Of a stretch of DNA of 45,517 nt, positions 24,445-32,756 are shown piece after piece (within the stretch, counting starts at the first letter, position 1; every line of letters begins with the position of its first letter). The DNA lies in assembly GCA_002727895.1 (NCBI GenBank), contig PBUO01000057.1:18157-63673 (forward strand), read 5' to 3'. The notes beneath the pieces are model-generated. The model did no database searches and was not told the DNA's origin. It worked only from the letters and a program-made list of their open reading frames with translations. Source of the DNA: Acidimicrobiaceae bacterium (GTDB lineage: Bacteria; Actinomycetota; Acidimicrobiia; Acidimicrobiales; MedAcidi-G1). The position numbers and the translations under genes were made by a program.

Positions 24445-25872
24445 TCAGGCGAGTTCCCGGTGGAGGTCAGAAGAAGACAATGGCACATTGCCCATCCTGT
24501 CCACCTGGATCGCCGCGGCAACTGACCCTAGGAGGCCGGCTTCCCACGGATTGGCTCCCCGCGCAGTCGCCATCGCGCTGCTGATCATCAGAGAGTCCCC
24601 GGCGCCCGCGACATCTCGTGGTGTCGGGTTCAGTGCCGGGATCCGGTCGGTATGAATGTCTGCACCTACATCCTCCCGGTGGAGCAGCGCCCCCTCCGCT
24701 CCCATCTTCATGATGATCGTGCGAGCTCCCGATGTGATCCGCAGCTTCTCGGCGAGAACAACCAGTCCGTCCTGTTGGTTGCGGAGGCTGACTCGCGCTT
24801 CGTGCTCGGTGGGTGTCAGGAGGTCCATCCCCCGGAATCGGGCCACGTCCCCAATCTGCGAGGAGGACTGGCTGTCAGCCACCATCGGGACCCCACGCTC
24901 CCTGGCCCGATCCGCTAGGTCGTCGACGAGGTCTTGGGGAAGGCAGCCGTAGTTGAAGTCGGAGAAGACCAGGAGATCGCAGGATTCGACGATTTCCTCG
25001 AACCGGGCGACTATCCCCTCCCGGACGAAAGCCTCGATCGGCGCCTGGTGAAGCCTGCTGACCCGGAGCAACGTCTTGCCGGCGGCCCGGTACCTCTGCT
25101 TGAGCGGCGTGGGTCGGACCCCGTCGACAAAGAACGCTGCGTCCACCCCCAAGGAGGCCAGCTGGGATTCGGCAAAGGCGCCAGCCTCGTCCTCGCCGGC
25201 GACGGTGAGGCAAGTCACCCCGGCGCCCAGCCCCGCGGCGTGGGCGGCGACGATGCCCGCTCCTCCGACGTAAGTCGTCGTGTCCACCGGGGTCACGACG
25301 ATCGTCGGGTCCTCTTGGGACATCCCCAGCGGTTCACAGGTCACGTACTCGTCAACGATCAGATCACCGACCACACAGACCGACAGAGAGCCAAAGCCGT
25401 CTACCAGTTCCCGGACGCCGGCGACGTCGATTCCGTGCCGGTCCAGGTAGTCGGCCGGCAGACTCCGGACGACTCTTCCGGCATCCTCCAGATCTCGGCG
25501 GATGAGGTCGAGAGAGGAGAATGTGGCCTCGCCCGAACTAAACACGAGTTGACCACCGTAGGAGGACAAGACCTCGGCCTCCGGATTCGGATACTCGCGG
25601 TGTTCGTTGCCCTTGACTACTACGTCCGGACGGAGTCGGCCGACCACATTCTCGACTGGCTCGTCTACCAGAAAGCACTCATCCACGTAACTGTTGGTGG
25701 ACAGGCTCTCTAACCGCAGGGACTCCGGTATGTGGGCGGCATCACCGGCGATCCTGTCGCTCTGCACGCCCACGATGAGGCGGTCGCCGAGGTCTCGTGC
25801 GAAGCGAAGGAGACGCAGGTGGCCCGGATGGAGGACGTTGAAGTTGCCCGATACGAAGACCACTTTCGTCAT
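24445..25872 (-). CDS. Bifunctional nucleotidyltransferase-PfkB kinase, HldE domains in reversed order
   Basis: A 475-residue fusion. Residues 1-135 are a cytidylyltransferase-like nucleotidyltransferase: VSGNFNVLHPGHLRLLRFA contains the HxGH-type site (HPGH at 15-18), and VVVKGNEHREY matches the K-G segment. Residues 160-475 are a ribokinase/PfkB domain: VVGDLIVDEYV, YVGGAGIVAAHAAGLGA, LLVFSDFNYG, and the anion-hole/base motif DVAGAGDSL with D426. In Escherichia coli HldE the kinase comes first and the transferase second; here the order is swapped. HldE phosphorylates heptose 7-phosphate at C1 and later adds AMP. GmhB-like and GmhA genes nearby support heptose activation. The downstream gene starts 5 bp later. 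Confidence 0.85.
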   Translation of the reverse strand: MTKVVFVSGNFNVLHPGHLRLLRFARDLGDRLIVGVQSDRIAGDAAHIPESLRLESLSTNSYVDECFLVDEPVENVVGRLRPDVVVKGNEHREYPNPEAEVLSSYGGQLVFSSGEATFSSLDLIRRDLEDAGRVVRSLPADYLDRHGIDVAGVRELVDGFGSLSVCVVGDLIVDEYVTCEPLGMSQEDPTIVVTPVDTTTYVGGAGIVAAHAAGLGAGVTCLTVAGEDEAGAFAESQLASLGVDAAFFVDGVRPTPLKQRYRAAGKTLLRVSRLHQAPIEAFVREGIVARFEEIVESCDLLVFSDFNYGCLPQDLVDDLADRARERGVPMVADSQSSSQIGDVARFRGMDLLTPTEHEARVSLRNQQDGLVVLAEKLRITSGARTIIMKMGAEGALLHREDVGADIHTDRIPALNPTPRDVAGAGDSLMISSAMATARGANPWEAGLLGSVAAAIQVDRMGNVPLSSSDLHRELA

Positions 25873-25918
25873 CGACAGACCTCGCCGGAATGACAGGTCC
25901 GAGGAGCGAGTCGTATCC

Positions 25919-26983
25919 TCATGAACCGTCTATGGAGAGAAGGCAACGGCCAACCACCTTTCCCGTTCTCATTGAGTCGATTGCATCACCGACGTCGTCT
26001 AGTGCGAAGCAGGATGTGACGATCTGGTCAAGCTGAAGGGTGTCTGTCCCCAATAGGCCCATCAGCCGAGGGATGTCCACCGTCGGATTTGCCTCTCCTC
26101 CGTGGGACCCCATCAACTCCTTGCCGAAGTAGAGGGGAAGTGGAGCGACTTCTACTCTTTCCCCGACCCCGGGGACGCCGACCATCACCACCCTCCCCGA
26201 GGACGAGGTGAGCCGAAGGCCCATCTCGACGACCATCGGAAGACCCGTGTTGTCCACGAAGACGTCGGTTCCCGACGAACCGACGACTTCTCGTAGCCTC
26301 GCCTCAACCTCTGGAAGACTGCCGTCCACCAGATGGGTCGCTCCCAATTCCGCTGCGAGTTCAAGGCGATCCGCGTACAGGTCGACGCCGACAATCGGAC
26401 TCGCTCCGTGCGCGGCGGCAGCCTGAACGATGTTGAGACCTACACCACCGCTTCCATAAACCACAATTGATTCACCCGCCTTGACCCGGGCGTTGTTCTC
26501 CACCACCCCGAAGCCGGTCGTAACCGCGCAGCCGAAGAGAGCAGCGAGGCGCCGGTCCGTGTCGAGAGGAATGGAGGTGCACCTGTTCTCGGAAACCACT
26601 GCGAACTCGTTGAATGTAGTAACCCAGCCGGCATTGACCGGTCCACCCCGCCAGGCGTAGGTCGGCGTCTCGGCCTCGATTCCCCGGCCCTTTCTCCAGT
26701 GCAGAACCACCAGGTCGCCGACCGTCACGTGTTTGACCCCAGGTCCGGTTGCGAGCACGGTCGCCGACCCTTCGTGGCCCAGCAGGTGGGGAAGAAACCG
26801 GTCTGGGCCCTTGACGCCGTCGATCTCTCCAAGTTGGGATCCACAGATCCCGCTGTAGTGGACGCGCACCAGGACTTGGCCGGCGGCAAGGTCCTCGGGC
26901 AGTGCAACCTCGTCGACGACGAGCGGAACCCGCTGCTCTGTCAGGATCGCCGCTCGTCCCGACCGGGGAAGGGATTGGTCCAT
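25919..26983 (-). CDS. Zinc-dependent medium-chain alcohol dehydrogenase-like protein
   Basis: MDR-superfamily dehydrogenase of 354 residues. SGICGSQLGEIDG carries the catalytic-zinc Cys, HLLGHEGSATV the His/Glu pair, and VVYGSGGVGLNIVQ the NAD(P)-binding loop. The four-cysteine structural-zinc lobe of many ADHs is not visible; that region instead reads HWRKGRG and continues to AGWVTTFNEFAVV. The ATG at 26983 is preferred because upstream in-frame starts are TTG or poorly placed, though no strong ribosome site is seen. It follows the E1 alpha/beta genes with a 142-bp gap and precedes the HldE-like gene. Likely reaction: oxidation or reduction of a hydroxyl/carbonyl on the heptose or its two-carbon branch. 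Confidence 0.83.
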   Translation of the reverse strand: MDQSLPRSGRAAILTEQRVPLVVDEVALPEDLAAGQVLVRVHYSGICGSQLGEIDGVKGPDRFLPHLLGHEGSATVLATGPGVKHVTVGDLVVLHWRKGRGIEAETPTYAWRGGPVNAGWVTTFNEFAVVSENRCTSIPLDTDRRLAALFGCAVTTGFGVVENNARVKAGESIVVYGSGGVGLNIVQAAAAHGASPIVGVDLYADRLELAAELGATHLVDGSLPEVEARLREVVGSSGTDVFVDNTGLPMVVEMGLRLTSSSGRVVMVGVPGVGERVEVAPLPLYFGKELMGSHGGEANPTVDIPRLMGLLGTDTLQLDQIVTSCFALDDVGDAIDSMRTGKVVGRCLLSIDGS

Positions 26984-27125
26984 CGGATCGTTTCGCCAGT
27001 CGACTCCCGCCGGACTCCCGGCGACTCGTTGGCACGACACTAACGGGAGGTTCACCCTGTCGAAGGTCAACCCCAAACTCGGCGACCAGCGCCCCCTTCA
27101 GCGCTTCGGTCTCAAGAGGCGGGAC

Positions 27126-28196
27126 TCAGAACGGACCCTGGTAGCTCGTGTCCGGCTGGTCGAGGCGACGCTCCCCTCGTTCAGCTGGCGTGAAGGCCGC
27201 CGGACGGCCGACGACCGCGGCGGTCCGTGCCGCGATGTCCTCAGGAAGCGGGTAGTAGCCGTCGGCGAGGGCGGGCGAGGTGGGCGTCGGATGATCCGGA
27301 AAGCCCATCCGTACTGGCGACGCCAACAAGCTGGCAAAGGACCGCTCGAGGACCGCGGCAGTGATCTCGGCCGAGACCCCACCTACCACGTGGGCGTTGT
27401 CCACCACAACCAACCTCCCGGTCCGTTCCACTGACTCTCGAATCGTGTCTATATCGAGGGGCCGAATGCTCCGAAGGTCGACCACCTCGGCCGAAACGCC
27501 GGCATCTGCGAGCATCTCAGCCGCCGTAAGGCACTCAAGTGTCATGTAGGACACGCCGACAAGGGTGACGTCGGTCCCGGAACGGACCACACGCGCCCGG
27601 TCTAGGGGCACCCGGTACCGCTCCTGTGGAACGAGATCTTCGATGTTGTAGAGCCACCGGTGCTCAAGACAGATCACTGGGTCGTCCGACTCGATCGCCG
27701 CCGTCAGCATTCCCTTGGCGTCCGACGGGGTCGTCGGCATGATTACCCGGAGCCCTGGTACGTGGGCGAAAAGAGCCTGAAGGCTCTGCGAATGCTGAGG
27801 TCCTTGGCCCCAACCCCGACCGACAACCATCCTTATGACTAGAGGTGCCGAGAGCCGGCCATCGAACATGAACCGCCACTTGGCGATCTGGTTCACGATC
27901 TGCTCGAAGGAGACCAGTGCGAAATCGACTCGCTGGTGGACGAGGACCGGACGCAGGCCCGTCGTCGCAGATCCAAGGGCGATTCCGGTGACCGCATTCT
28001 CCGAGAGAGGGATGTCGAACACCCTCTCCACACCGTGGCGTTCCTGAAGACCGATCGTCGATCCAAAGACCCCTTTGGGATCCGGGACCCCGAGGCCCAT
28101 CACGATCACGTCAGGATCGTCGGCGAGCGCCTGATCTAGCGCTTCGCGGATCGCCTGACCATATCCGAGCATCCGTTCCATTGGATGTGGGGCCAT
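27126..28196 (-). CDS. TPP-dependent E1 component, beta subunit (pyruvate/transketolase type)
   Basis: A 356-residue protein with the transketolase pyrimidine-binding domain (residues about 10-185; IPLSENAVTGIALG contains the conserved Glu that activates thiamine) and a transketolase C-terminal domain (about 205-330; VVVDNAHVVGGVSAEI). GQGPQHSQSLQALFAHVPGL is typical of E1 beta subunits. It starts 2 bp after the alpha-subunit stop, so the pair is co-translated. No E2 lipoyl-acyltransferase or E3 gene is near. That makes a classical 2-oxo acid dehydrogenase unlikely; a stand-alone E1 could decarboxylate a 2-oxo acid and pass the two-carbon unit to a keto sugar. Confidence 0.9.
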   Translation of the reverse strand: MAPHPMERMLGYGQAIREALDQALADDPDVIVMGLGVPDPKGVFGSTIGLQERHGVERVFDIPLSENAVTGIALGSATTGLRPVLVHQRVDFALVSFEQIVNQIAKWRFMFDGRLSAPLVIRMVVGRGWGQGPQHSQSLQALFAHVPGLRVIMPTTPSDAKGMLTAAIESDDPVICLEHRWLYNIEDLVPQERYRVPLDRARVVRSGTDVTLVGVSYMTLECLTAAEMLADAGVSAEVVDLRSIRPLDIDTIRESVERTGRLVVVDNAHVVGGVSAEITAAVLERSFASLLASPVRMGFPDHPTPTSPALADGYYPLPEDIAARTAAVVGRPAAFTPAERGERRLDQPDTSYQGPF

Positions 28197-28198
28197 CC

Positions 28199-29158
28199 TC
28201 AGGAAGAGGGGACGAGGGTGGAACGCATCGAGTCCGAAACCGGAAAGGGGCTTGACCGGGCAAACTCGACAGCCGCTCGGATCTCCTCAGCGATATCCAA
28301 AGCCACCTGCTCGCGGTCCGGCCAACCCTCCCGTCGGGCCAGGATCTCGATTGGATCGCTATCCCGCCATGATTCGAACTCCTCCTGCGTGCGGTAGCCG
28401 AGATCGTTGTCGTAGTAGGGGCCGCAATGCTCCCGCCACCGGTAGGTGGAAAACTCAAGAAAGGCCGGACCAGATCCTAAACGGATGGCCTGAACAGCAT
28501 CCTCGGCAAGCCCTGCGACCTCCTCGGCGTCGTTGCCGTCGCCCGACCACGTGCGAATTCCGTGGCCCGCCGCCACCTCGACGATGGAACGGTCCGGCGG
28601 TTGGCGGACGGACATAGGCGAGTAGACGGAGTACAGGTTGTTCTCACAACAGAACATGACCGGCAGTCGGTGGACCACGGCGAAGTTGATGCTCTCGTGC
28701 AGGATCCCTGTCTCCATCGCCCCGTCCCCGAGGAAGACGACGACGACCCGGTCCTCGCCCCGATTGCGAGCGGTGAGCGCGGCACCCACTCCGACCGGGA
28801 TGGAACTCCCCACGATTGGGGTGGCGGCCAGGAATCCTGCCTCCGGATCGGTCAGGTGCATTGACCCGCCCAGTCCGCCCGTGCATCCCGTGGCCTTCCC
28901 ATAGAACTCGGCAAGCATCCTCGCTAGGTCGCCTCCCCGGGCAAGGTAGTGAGCGTGGCTCCGGTGCCCCGAGACGACCTGATCACCATTGGCCAAGGCA
29001 CTGCAGACTCCCGCTGCAGGGGCCTCCTGCCCGATACTCAGGTGGACGGGACACCGCATCTCCTGCTCGGGATAAAGGTCAGCGACTGCCTCCTCGACCA
29101 TCCGGATCCTGAGCATCGATCGGAGCAGGTCTTGGCGAAGGGCCGACTGGTCCATCAC
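28199..29158 (-). CDS. TPP-dependent E1 component, alpha subunit
   Basis: A 319-residue E1 alpha protein. The TPP/Mg motif begins at GDG (144-146 in FLGDGAMETG) and ends at the Asn pair 173-174 in CENN. SGHRSHAHYLARGGD and GCTGGLGGSMHL are the conserved E1 alpha segments near the active site. Slightly shorter than mitochondrial or PDH alpha chains, as in acetoin-dehydrogenase-like proteins. GTG at 29158 (or ATG one codon later) overlaps the methyltransferase stop as GTGA. It should form an alpha2-beta2 tetramer with the next gene. Location between a methyltransferase and a Zn-ADH inside the heptose operon suggests sugar tailoring instead of central metabolism. Confidence 0.9.
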   Translation of the reverse strand: MMDQSALRQDLLRSMLRIRMVEEAVADLYPEQEMRCPVHLSIGQEAPAAGVCSALANGDQVVSGHRSHAHYLARGGDLARMLAEFYGKATGCTGGLGGSMHLTDPEAGFLAATPIVGSSIPVGVGAALTARNRGEDRVVVVFLGDGAMETGILHESINFAVVHRLPVMFCCENNLYSVYSPMSVRQPPDRSIVEVAAGHGIRTWSGDGNDAEEVAGLAEDAVQAIRLGSGPAFLEFSTYRWREHCGPYYDNDLGYRTQEEFESWRDSDPIEILARREGWPDREQVALDIAEEIRAAVEFARSSPFPVSDSMRSTLVPSS

Positions 29159-29814
29159 GGAATGAACCAGTAGTAGTCGCCCTCGTATCCGGCCTCATCG
29201 AACACTTTGACCCATCCCTCTGCGGACAGAACCGTCAAAGCCGTCAGGTTCCATGCCTCAATGCGTCGCCGTTCCTCCTCGTTCCGGTAGGCGTCGAGGA
29301 CAACGAAGGACCACTTCCGGCTGACCCGCTGAACCTCGGACAGAGCAGTCACCACCCCCGGCCGGTCGAAGTTGTGCAGCGTGTTGATAGAGACCACGAG
29401 ATCGAATGAATCGTCCTCGAAGGGAAGCTCCCTTGCATCAGCCACCTGGAGATGGTCCTCCATCCCCTCTACCGCGTTCTCCACGGCGTACTCGCTGACG
29501 TCTATGCCCGACACGGTGAGGCCCGGGATCGCCTCTGCGAAGTCCTTGAGCATGAAGCCCTTGGCACAACCGACGTCCAGCAGCGAGTGGTCTCCGGTGA
29601 GGCCATAGAACTCGCGGAAGGTCGGCACCACGGGCTGCCAGAAACGAGGATGGTAGTGAAATCCACCGTATCCGGTCCGGCGGTCGCCATCGAAGAAGTC
29701 CCGATCAAACCGCCGCGCAGTAGCCCGGTCCTCCTCGGTCTTTTGCTCTTGGCGCTCGTCGAGGTTCCGCTTCGTCCTCGGGTAGTTCTCGAGGAGATCG
29801 ATCTCACTGCCCAT
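29155..29814 (-). CDS. Class I SAM-dependent methyltransferase
   Basis: A 219-residue methyltransferase. The SAM-binding motif I is LLDVGCAKG (78-86), followed by VSGIDVSEYAVENA (motif II) and DDSFDLVVSINTLHNF, giving a Methyltransf_11-like core. The ATG at 29814 begins 2 bp after the radical SAM stop; the long in-frame extension to 30093 lies inside that gene and is rejected. No ribosome site is obvious, consistent with translational coupling. It may O- or N-methylate a nucleotide sugar. Its tight link to the radical SAM protein raises the possibility that both act on the same substrate. Confidence 0.82.
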   Translation of the reverse strand: MGSEIDLLENYPRTKRNLDERQEQKTEEDRATARRFDRDFFDGDRRTGYGGFHYHPRFWQPVVPTFREFYGLTGDHSLLDVGCAKGFMLKDFAEAIPGLTVSGIDVSEYAVENAVEGMEDHLQVADARELPFEDDSFDLVVSINTLHNFDRPGVVTALSEVQRVSRKWSFVVLDAYRNEEERRRIEAWNLTALTVLSAEGWVKVFDEAGYEGDYYWFIP

Positions 29815-29816
29815 GG

Positions 29817-30923
29817 TCAGATGAAGTTCTTGTGGAGCACCGGGGTATCGACCAACTGGTCGAGATAGCGGTTGGCCTCGTCCATCCGACAGTTGTTCCG
29901 GCAGATAGAGAGGTCTAGCTCCTCCTTTACGAAGTTCCAGCAGCTCTGCCGGTTCTCCGACTTCCAGATGTCGGCAATGGGGTCCTCGTGGATATTGCCG
30001 AGGAGAAAGTTTGGATTGCCTACGTGGGCTCCACAGGCATAGACGTCGCCTGTTCCCGACACATAGAACCAGAGAGCCGGTGTACTCAGGCACGTGGAGT
30101 AGGACTCCTCGTCGCTGATCAACTTGCTCAGAGCATTGGTCCTCGCCACCACCTGGAACCCCTCGGCGTCGTACTCTGCCTGAAGAGTCAGGACGGTCTC
30201 CATGTAACGCTTGGCCGTGTAGTCCAGATGGCTGTAGCCCTTCTGGATCATGTACACGTTGTGCACGTATGGCTTGAGGACTACGTAGTCCAGACCGGTG
30301 TCCCTCGCCCGCGAGACCAGGCCATCCAAACTCTCCAGGTTGTCGGGAAGGATGAGGGACTGCGCGCCCAGGGCGACGCTCAGGTCGTTCGTCTCCCGAT
30401 GCTTGACTGCAAGTTCCAAGTTCTTCCAGACCCGTTCGAAATCCTTCTCCGCAGTCTGGTGAATGGCGGCGTATGTCTCAGCGTCACCCGCATTCATCGA
30501 AACCTTGATCCACGAAACGTGATGGAGCGCGCCCTTGATGAACTTCTCGCGCATCGGAACTGCGTTGGTCGTGAAGGACGTTTCTATCCCGTTGGCCGCT
30601 GCGTCCCCGATGATGTCGACGATGTCAGGGTTCAGCATCGGCTCGCCATCACCAGCGAACATCACGGCCTTCAGCCCAAGCGTGGAGGCCGACTCAAAGA
30701 ACCTCTGAAGGACTTCACGACGCAGGAACACGCGTTTGTAGCCCAGGTAGTCGACTGAGCAGAAGGTGCACCGGTGGTTACACGAACCAGCCGTCGAGAT
30801 CTCAGCGTAGATCGGCTCCAGTTGCCGATACCGATCCCAGTCGTCACCGGCATCGAGGATGGCCTGAACCCTGCCCGGGTGGTAGGCCAACTTGTGGCTG
30901 TCTATGCGAAACCTGTCCGCCAT
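29817..30923 (-). CDS. Radical SAM/SPASM protein
   Basis: A 368-residue radical SAM enzyme. GSCNHRCTFCSVD provides the CxxxCxxC cluster ligands (C48, C52, C55), and MFAGDGEPMLNPDI corresponds to the GGEP-like SAM-binding motif. The C-terminal third is a SPASM-type region with further Cys in DVYACGAHVGN, a Cys in SCWNF, and ICRNNC, able to hold auxiliary iron-sulfur clusters. Such proteins do radical dehydrogenation, epimerisation or bond rearrangement; the glycan-cluster version has no assigned reaction that I know. The ATG at 30923 starts the conserved part; AGGAGG lies 18 nt upstream, overlapping the previous stop, with a small CCGC/GCGG hairpin between. Confidence 0.87.
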   Translation of the reverse strand: MADRFRIDSHKLAYHPGRVQAILDAGDDWDRYRQLEPIYAEISTAGSCNHRCTFCSVDYLGYKRVFLRREVLQRFFESASTLGLKAVMFAGDGEPMLNPDIVDIIGDAAANGIETSFTTNAVPMREKFIKGALHHVSWIKVSMNAGDAETYAAIHQTAEKDFERVWKNLELAVKHRETNDLSVALGAQSLILPDNLESLDGLVSRARDTGLDYVVLKPYVHNVYMIQKGYSHLDYTAKRYMETVLTLQAEYDAEGFQVVARTNALSKLISDEESYSTCLSTPALWFYVSGTGDVYACGAHVGNPNFLLGNIHEDPIADIWKSENRQSCWNFVKEELDLSICRNNCRMDEANRYLDQLVDTPVLHKNFI

Positions 30924-30945
30924 GATGCCGCTTTCTGCGGTCCTC

Positions 30946-31935
30946 CTAGGCCTTGTGAACGTAGTCGAGGGGCAGGGCCCCAAGGACTTCGAGGTTCTCA
31001 TCAACCCACCGGAGCGTACCGGCCAGACCGTCCTCCAGACGGACGCCGTCCGCCCATCCAAGTTCACTGCGGATCCGACCGGTCTCCAGTTCGTACCGCT
31101 GGTCCTTACCGACCCGCTCGTCGGCCAGCTGGATTACCTCCTCGGGATCCACACCAGCCAGAGAGCAGATTCGCTCAACGAGGTCCCGAATCGACACGAC
31201 CTCGGTCCCCGCAACGTGGTAGGCGGTTCCAACTCGACCGCGAGTCGCGACCAAATAGGTGGCGGAGACTACGTCCTCGACGTGGACGAAGTTTCGCTCA
31301 GATGTCCCGCCACCGTGCAGCGGCAGAGTTCTGCCGAGGCGGCAGCCCAGGGCGGCCCTCGGGATAATTCGGTAGAGCTGCTGTCCGGGTCCATAGACGT
31401 TAGAGGCCCGGGTCCAGGTCACCGGGAAGCCGTGAGTCTCGCAGAAGGTGCGGAGATGGAGATCGCAGGCCGCCCGAGACACCGCATAGGGGGTCGTCGG
31501 TGCGAAGGGAGCCTGCTCGTTCACCGGGCCGTTGGTCGATCCATATACCTCCGGGGTTGACACATGGAGGTATGACACGAGCGTCGGCAAGCGTCGAAGG
31601 TGTTCGTGGAGCCCCACTTGGGCCAGGACGTTCGTCCGGTACCAGTCCTCCGGCCGCTCCCAACTCTGGGCCACCATTCCCTGTCCGGCGAAGTTCACCA
31701 CATGCGTGGTGCCTTGCCGGTTGACCAGATCCACCAGGCGCTCCAAGTCGTGGTTCAGATCGATCCGATGGAACTGGAAACCGCGGTCGTCTCCCCATCG
31801 GTGGGCCAAGAAGAGAGGTTCGGGTTCCTCGGACCGACTCACTCCGAGAACCTCATGGCCGCGGTCCAGAAGGTGGCGCACGAAGTGCGAGCCAGTAAAG
31901 GAGTTGCTGCCTATAACCAGGAATCGTTCGGTCAT
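30946..31935 (-). CDS. NAD-dependent epimerase/dehydratase family protein with YxxxR
   Basis: Extended-SDR protein of 329 residues resembling dTDP-glucose 4,6-dehydratases. The nucleotide motif is GSNSFTGSHF (9-18), a variant of GxxGxxG. The active site reads HVSTPEVYG and then YAVSRAACD, so the usual catalytic lysine of YxxxK is Arg154 after Tyr150. RASNVYGPGQQLYRIIPR and RNFVHVEDVV match the substrate-binding segments. I recall the Arg as typical of this subfamily, not a random mutation. The ATG at 31935 overlaps the nucleotidyltransferase stop (ATGA). It probably acts on the nucleotide-activated heptose, as the nucleotidyltransferase and GmhA genes precede it directly. Dehydratase versus epimerase cannot be decided. 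Confidence 0.82.
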   Translation of the reverse strand: MTERFLVIGSNSFTGSHFVRHLLDRGHEVLGVSRSEEPEPLFLAHRWGDDRGFQFHRIDLNHDLERLVDLVNRQGTTHVVNFAGQGMVAQSWERPEDWYRTNVLAQVGLHEHLRRLPTLVSYLHVSTPEVYGSTNGPVNEQAPFAPTTPYAVSRAACDLHLRTFCETHGFPVTWTRASNVYGPGQQLYRIIPRAALGCRLGRTLPLHGGGTSERNFVHVEDVVSATYLVATRGRVGTAYHVAGTEVVSIRDLVERICSLAGVDPEEVIQLADERVGKDQRYELETGRIRSELGWADGVRLEDGLAGTLRWVDENLEVLGALPLDYVHKA

Positions 31936-32753
31936 ACCTCGCCTCCCCCCCTCCCGAGCTCCCCCACCATCTGGTGGATCGGATGGTCCTTGAACCACTG
32001 GTCCCAGTCGTCACCGCCAGTTGGTGCATTGGTGGACCGGGGATCAGGGTCATTCTGTGCCGCAGCCAACATCGCCGGCGTGCCGATGTCGCGGTGCACG
32101 TTGACGTTGTGCCAAGTCCCAATCCGGCCAAGGAACTCCGGAACGACGCCAGTGCTGAAGTCGGTCACTCCAGGGTGGTCGTCGAGCCAGTCGAGAACCT
32201 CCGGTTGCAGGAGGTAGACCGCTCCGTTGGCCCGTCTTCCCGGAGGGTCGTGCGCCTTTTCGTGAAAAGCCACCACGGTGCCGGCAGCATCGGTCTCGAC
32301 GATGCCGCAGGATTCCGGCGTCTCGGTGTCAAAGGTCATCATCGTGGCGACGTGGCCGCCAGGACGTTCACGGTGCGCCGCCACGAAGTCGGCGAGGTGG
32401 CATCGACAGAGGTTGTCGGCATGAGCCAACAGCGTGGGCCCGCCTACCAGGAACCCCCGACATGCCCGCAGCGTGCCTGCCGTACCGAGGAGCCGTTCCT
32501 CTTCAAATACCCGGACCCAGTTCCGGAAGCGGGGCCGGTTGAGGAAGTCCAGCATCTCGCGGCGGTGATGGTGGACGTTTACGACGACCGACCGGACCCC
32601 GATGGTCCAAAGGTCGTCCAGCCAGATCTGAAGCAGCGGACGTCCGCCGACAGGCATGAGGGGCTTGGGCCACTCATCGGTTAGCGGGGCCAGCCTGGTT
32701 CCCGCTCCAGCGGCGAGAAGTACTGCGGTGACCGAACCACTGGCCTCATCCAC
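31932..32753 (-). CDS. Sugar-1-phosphate nucleotidyltransferase (HddC-like candidate)
   Basis: A 273-residue sugar-nucleotide pyrophosphorylase. VLLAAGAGTRLAPLTDEWPK is the NTP-binding signature near residue 11, LLAHADNLCRCHL contains the metal-binding Asp, and VYLLQPEVLDWL is typical of RmlA/HddC-type enzymes. It starts (GTG) 3 bp after the gmhA stop. In GDP-heptose synthesis the order gmhA, hddA, hddC, gmhB is common, and this gene sits where hddC would be. However, the HldE-like fusion in the same operon has its own transferase domain, so two different activated sugars, or a division of labour, may exist. Nucleotide preference cannot be read by eye. Confidence 0.83.
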   Translation of the reverse strand: MDEASGSVTAVLLAAGAGTRLAPLTDEWPKPLMPVGGRPLLQIWLDDLWTIGVRSVVVNVHHHRREMLDFLNRPRFRNWVRVFEEERLLGTAGTLRACRGFLVGGPTLLAHADNLCRCHLADFVAAHRERPGGHVATMMTFDTETPESCGIVETDAAGTVVAFHEKAHDPPGRRANGAVYLLQPEVLDWLDDHPGVTDFSTGVVPEFLGRIGTWHNVNVHRDIGTPAMLAAAQNDPDPRSTNAPTGGDDWDQWFKDHPIHQMVGELGRGGGEV

Positions 32754-32756
32754 TGG

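Noticed and set aside
27126..29158. Central pyruvate or branched-chain dehydrogenase complex
   Set aside because: No E2 or E3 gene is present and all neighbours are nucleotide-sugar or transferase genes.
29815..30093. N-terminal extension of the 29155-29814 methyltransferase
   Set aside because: Arg/Pro-rich, lies inside the radical SAM gene and has no homology to methyltransferases.
29817..30923. Radical SAM gene as part of a RiPP cluster
   Set aside because: No small precursor frame, leader-binding domain or peptidase is seen around it.
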